From: Ignavibacteriales bacterium
Lineage (GTDB): Bacteria > Bacteroidota > Ignavibacteria > Ignavibacteriales > Ignavibacteriaceae
Reading direction: 5' to 3'
DNA length: 64,000 nt
Assembly: GCA_003538625.1 (NCBI GenBank)
Contig: DPRR01000025.1
Span: forward strand, 1 to 64,000
A program made the translations under genes and the position numbers. Of this stretch, positions 61,753-64,000 are shown in pieces. The notes under the pieces are model-generated. The model saw nothing but the letters and a program-made list of their open reading frames with translations. It made no database searches and was not told the origin of the DNA. Positions within the stretch are counted from its first letter, which is position 1. Each line of letters opens with the position of its first letter.

Positions 61753-63132
61753 ATGAAAAAAATCATTTCTATTTTATCAGTCCTTTTAAGTATATCCATT
61801 TTCCCGCAGTCAGATTTTGATTTTGAATTTGACTATGCTCAATTTGCCTATGATTCAACATCCAATTATGTTGAGATTTATTACTCATTTAACCAGGCAT
61901 CATTAGCAATAGGAGTGGAAAACTCAAATGCTAATCTGGAAGGGCTACTTAAAATTTTTATAGCAGATACTGCAACCGGAGATACAATAGTATACAATCA
62001 ATGGGGATTACATTACGACATACAGGATACATCTTTGGTTAGTGGTCAGATTTTAGTAGGATCTTTAGGTTTTATAATTCCTAAGGGTAATTTTGCTTTT
62101 GAAGTTTCGGGTACCGATGTTCATAATCCGGCAAAAAGCAGAGTGATAAAAGAAAATGTTAAAGTGGAACCTTTTTTGCAAAACTCTATGAGCATTAGCG
62201 ATATAGAACTTGCTTCTAAAATGATTCAGGGAAGTGAAAATACAAATTCAGTTTTTTATAAGAACACATATGAAGTTGTTCCAATTCCAAATGTTGTTTT
62301 TGGTAAAACACAGCCGGCATTGTTTTTTTATACTGAACTTTACAATCTCCAATCCCCACTGCTAAAAAGTGATGTTATTAAAATGAACCAGATGATTTAT
62401 AATAGTAAGGGCAAACTCATCAAAGAAAAATCAAAGAACCTCTCCAGAAATTCAGATTCGCGGGTAGAAGTTGGTTCTTATATTTTATCAGATTATCCTA
62501 CTGATTCTTATACTCTTGTTATTGTTTTGGTTGACAGTTCTTCTAATACAGGTATAACAACTGCTAAAAAGTTTTTTGTGTATAATCCGGATATTCAGGT
62601 AACCGATACTTTTGAGGTTTCAACAACTGCTGTATTAAGTTCTACGTTTGGATCAATGTCTGAAGAAGAACTTGATGATCTTTTTGATAAATCAGAATAT
62701 CTGGCATCAAAGTCTGAAATTGAAAAATATGAAAGACTTTCAAACGTAGATGGTAAAAGAGAATTTATGTTTGAGTTTTGGAAAACCAAAGATGAAACTT
62801 TAGGATCAACTCAAAATAAAAACGAATTTTACCGGACTTATCTTCAACGAATTGAGTTAGCTAATCAGAGATTTACTTCTATGGGTAAACAAGGCTGGAA
62901 AACTGATAGAGGAAGAATTTATCTTATTTACGGTGAACCCACAGAAATAGAAAGATATCCTAATGAACTGGAAACCCGGCCTTACGAAATTTGGCACTAT
63001 AACGAAATTGAAGGCGGAGTCTTTTTTATTTTTGCAGATTTAACGGGTTTTTCTGATTATACATTAATCAACTCAACCAAACGTGGTGAGCTTCGGGATG
63101 ACAATTGGTCCCGTAGAATTATTATTAGATAA
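61753..63132 (+). CDS. GWxTD domain-containing protein
   Basis: A 459-aa exported protein with signal peptide (MKKIISILSVLLSISIFPQ). The C-terminal third holds the defining motif GWKTDRGRIYLIYGEPTEIERYP, then ETRPYEIWHYNEIEGGVFFIFADLTGFSDYTLINSTKRGELRDDNW. The family is of unknown function and typical of Ignavibacteria, Chloroflexi-like and related groups. Upstream in-frame ATGs at 61735 and 61738 are possible, but 61753 begins the signal peptide. It is isolated by terminators on both sides, so it needs its own promoter close to the preceding terminator. Confidence 0.88.
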   Translation: MKKIISILSVLLSISIFPQSDFDFEFDYAQFAYDSTSNYVEIYYSFNQASLAIGVENSNANLEGLLKIFIADTATGDTIVYNQWGLHYDIQDTSLVSGQILVGSLGFIIPKGNFAFEVSGTDVHNPAKSRVIKENVKVEPFLQNSMSISDIELASKMIQGSENTNSVFYKNTYEVVPIPNVVFGKTQPALFFYTELYNLQSPLLKSDVIKMNQMIYNSKGKLIKEKSKNLSRNSDSRVEVGSYILSDYPTDSYTLVIVLVDSSSNTGITTAKKFFVYNPDIQVTDTFEVSTTAVLSSTFGSMSEEELDDLFDKSEYLASKSEIEKYERLSNVDGKREFMFEFWKTKDETLGSTQNKNEFYRTYLQRIELANQRFTSMGKQGWKTDRGRIYLIYGEPTEIERYPNELETRPYEIWHYNEIEGGVFFIFADLTGFSDYTLINSTKRGELRDDNWSRRIIIR

Positions 63133-63141
63133 GAAGTTTTT

Positions 63142-63170
63142 AAGCCTCGAAATATTCGAGGCTTTTTCTT
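63142..63170 (+). terminator. Rho-independent terminator
   Basis: AAGCCTCGAA (63142-63151) and TTCGAGGCTT (63155-63164) form a perfect 10-bp stem with a 3-nt loop and a following T run. Confidence 0.9.
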
Positions 63171-63204
63171 TGATATTTAACAATAATAAATCCGTGCATT
63201 TCAC

Positions 63205-63212
63205 TATTTTTG
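63205..63212 (+). promoter_or_regulatory. -7 promoter motif TATTTTTG
   Basis: An exact TAnnTTTG match 21 nt upstream of the TTG start of the acyltransferase gene and downstream of a terminator. Confidence 0.4.
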
Positions 63213-63233
63213 CATATCTAATTTTAATATCAT

Positions 63234-64000
63234 TTGAAAAACATTTTTGAATACATAATTTTTCTTTCCTTAAGTTATTTCTGTCGATTCCTGGGATTAA
63301 ATTTATCAAGAAAATTTTCATCTTTTATAGCATTTTTCTTTTTCTATTTTTTACCTATTCGTAAAGATGTTGTATTTGATAATCTTAAACATGCGTTCCC
63401 GGAATTTTCTGCTGAAAAAATTAAAAGAATAGCCTACGGCAGCTATAAAAATTTTACTATTACTTTAGTTGAGATTTTGTACCTTCCCTGGATGACTGAT
63501 GCGCAGATAAAACAGGTAGTTCACTTTAATAATGTTGATTTGATAACTAAAAGAGAACAGGAAAAAAATGGAGTGATATTGTTATCAGGACATTTTGGAA
63601 ACTGGGAATATTGTGCCATATCCGTGGGAGTTCAACTGAATAAAAAATTATCAGTTATTGTAAAACCACAACGTAATACTTACGTAAACAATTGGATGAA
63701 CAAAGTTAGAACACGTTGGACGAATGAAGTGGTACCGTTAGGAGCATCAATTAGAAATGTATATTCAGTTTTACTTAACAAAGGTATTGTTGCAATGGTT
63801 GCTGATCAAAGAGGGCCGGAGGAAAGTATAAAACTGGAATTCTTTGGCAGAAAAACCTCGGTTTATACCGGACCGGCAATTTTATCTCTTAAAATGAATG
63901 CACCAATAATTTATGGAATTACAGTAAGACAACCTGATTTTTCTTATGATTCTGATATTGTAGAAATTAACAGAGAAAATTTGCCGGAAAATTTTGATGA
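63234..64000 (+). CDS. LpxL/HtrB-type lipid A acyltransferase, cut off by the window end
   Basis: Partial: 255 codons are present with no stop before base 64000. The translated start is MKNIFEYIIFLSLSYFCRFL (TTG start), one membrane helix, then DNLKHAFPEFSAEKIKRIAYGSYKNF, the catalytic-type motif LLSGHFGNWEY, VVKPQRN, and VAMVADQRGPEE with GPAILSLKMNAPIIYG. This is the lysophospholipid/lauroyl acyltransferase family that adds secondary acyl chains to lipid A on the inner membrane. A start further upstream was not found in frame. Confidence 0.9.
   Translation, partial: MKNIFEYIIFLSLSYFCRFLGLNLSRKFSSFIAFFFFYFLPIRKDVVFDNLKHAFPEFSAEKIKRIAYGSYKNFTITLVEILYLPWMTDAQIKQVVHFNNVDLITKREQEKNGVILLSGHFGNWEYCAISVGVQLNKKLSVIVKPQRNTYVNNWMNKVRTRWTNEVVPLGASIRNVYSVLLNKGIVAMVADQRGPEESIKLEFFGRKTSVYTGPAILSLKMNAPIIYGITVRQPDFSYDSDIVEINRENLPENFD

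Noticed and set aside
1..64000. tRNA, rRNA genes or a CRISPR array
   Set aside because: All gaps were read for cloverleaf-type T-loops, rRNA-like sequence and direct repeats; none was found by eye. A tRNAscan-SE run would settle it.

Overview
The window is a 64 kb, AT-rich bacterial chromosome segment that most resembles Ignavibacteriales (Ignavibacteria; Bacteroidota/Chlorobiota lineage). Support: secreted proteins ending in type IX secretion (T9SS) sorting domains with the signature QNYPNPFNPST, a PorV/UPF0164 outer-membrane protein, a GWxTD protein, a CarboxypepD_reg TonB-dependent receptor, a CcoN-CcoO fusion oxidase, and TAnnTTTG (-7 type) promoter motifs just upstream of several transcription units. 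No tRNA, rRNA or CRISPR array was seen. The assignment is inference from gene content.

Layout. (1) 229-8804: a complete cbb3 cytochrome oxidase operon (ccoI-ccoS-ccoNO-ccoQ-ccoP-ccoG-ccoH plus a SafE/TauE-like membrane protein) for microaerobic respiration; ccoS appears to start at an ATC codon. (2) 9051-18202: housekeeping genes: a penicillin-acylase-family hydrolase, metF, a Gfo/Idh oxidoreductase with a class II aldolase, ddl with an FtsB/DivIC-like protein, rarA, and dprA on the minus strand. (3) 18387-19564: two small minus-strand genes with structured leader/terminator RNA. (4) 19565-27793: an accessory surface island: gmd, a secreted glycoside-hydrolase-like protein, a decayed gmd 3' end, and three T9SS cargo proteins with nearly identical tails. 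(5) 27908-42331: a Wzx/Wzy-type exopolysaccharide or O-antigen locus (Wzz-like, Wzy, Wzx, methyltransferase, six glycosyltransferases, a WbaP-type initiating transferase, and a GT2 fused to a degenerate sugar transferase), interrupted by a four-helix-bundle gene between inverted repeats. (6) 42334-51852: accA, a thioesterase, nadC, a second flippase, dut, dnaE, a FabL-like reductase and trxA. (7) 52167-63132: a secretion/outer-membrane block: a T9SS cargo protein, a TonB-dependent receptor, a 1196-aa secreted partner, a PorV-like protein and a GWxTD protein. (8) 63234-64000: a truncated LpxL-type acyltransferase.

How it fits together: regions 4, 5 and 7 build or decorate the cell surface. Gmd supplies a deoxysugar nucleotide, the Wzx/Wzy genes assemble polymer, and T9SS cargo tails and the PorV-like protein point to surface-anchored proteins.

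The gaps between genes hold many short hairpin repeats of several families, usually starting within about 20 nt of a stop codon. A roughly 20-nt CCTGCC...GGCAGG palindrome is nested in three of them and once, in frame, inside a T9SS tail. The most interesting items are the four-helix-bundle cassette, the nested palindrome, the gmd scar beside the hydrolase-like gene, the GT2-sugar transferase fusion, and the two structured RNA regions at 18686-19216.
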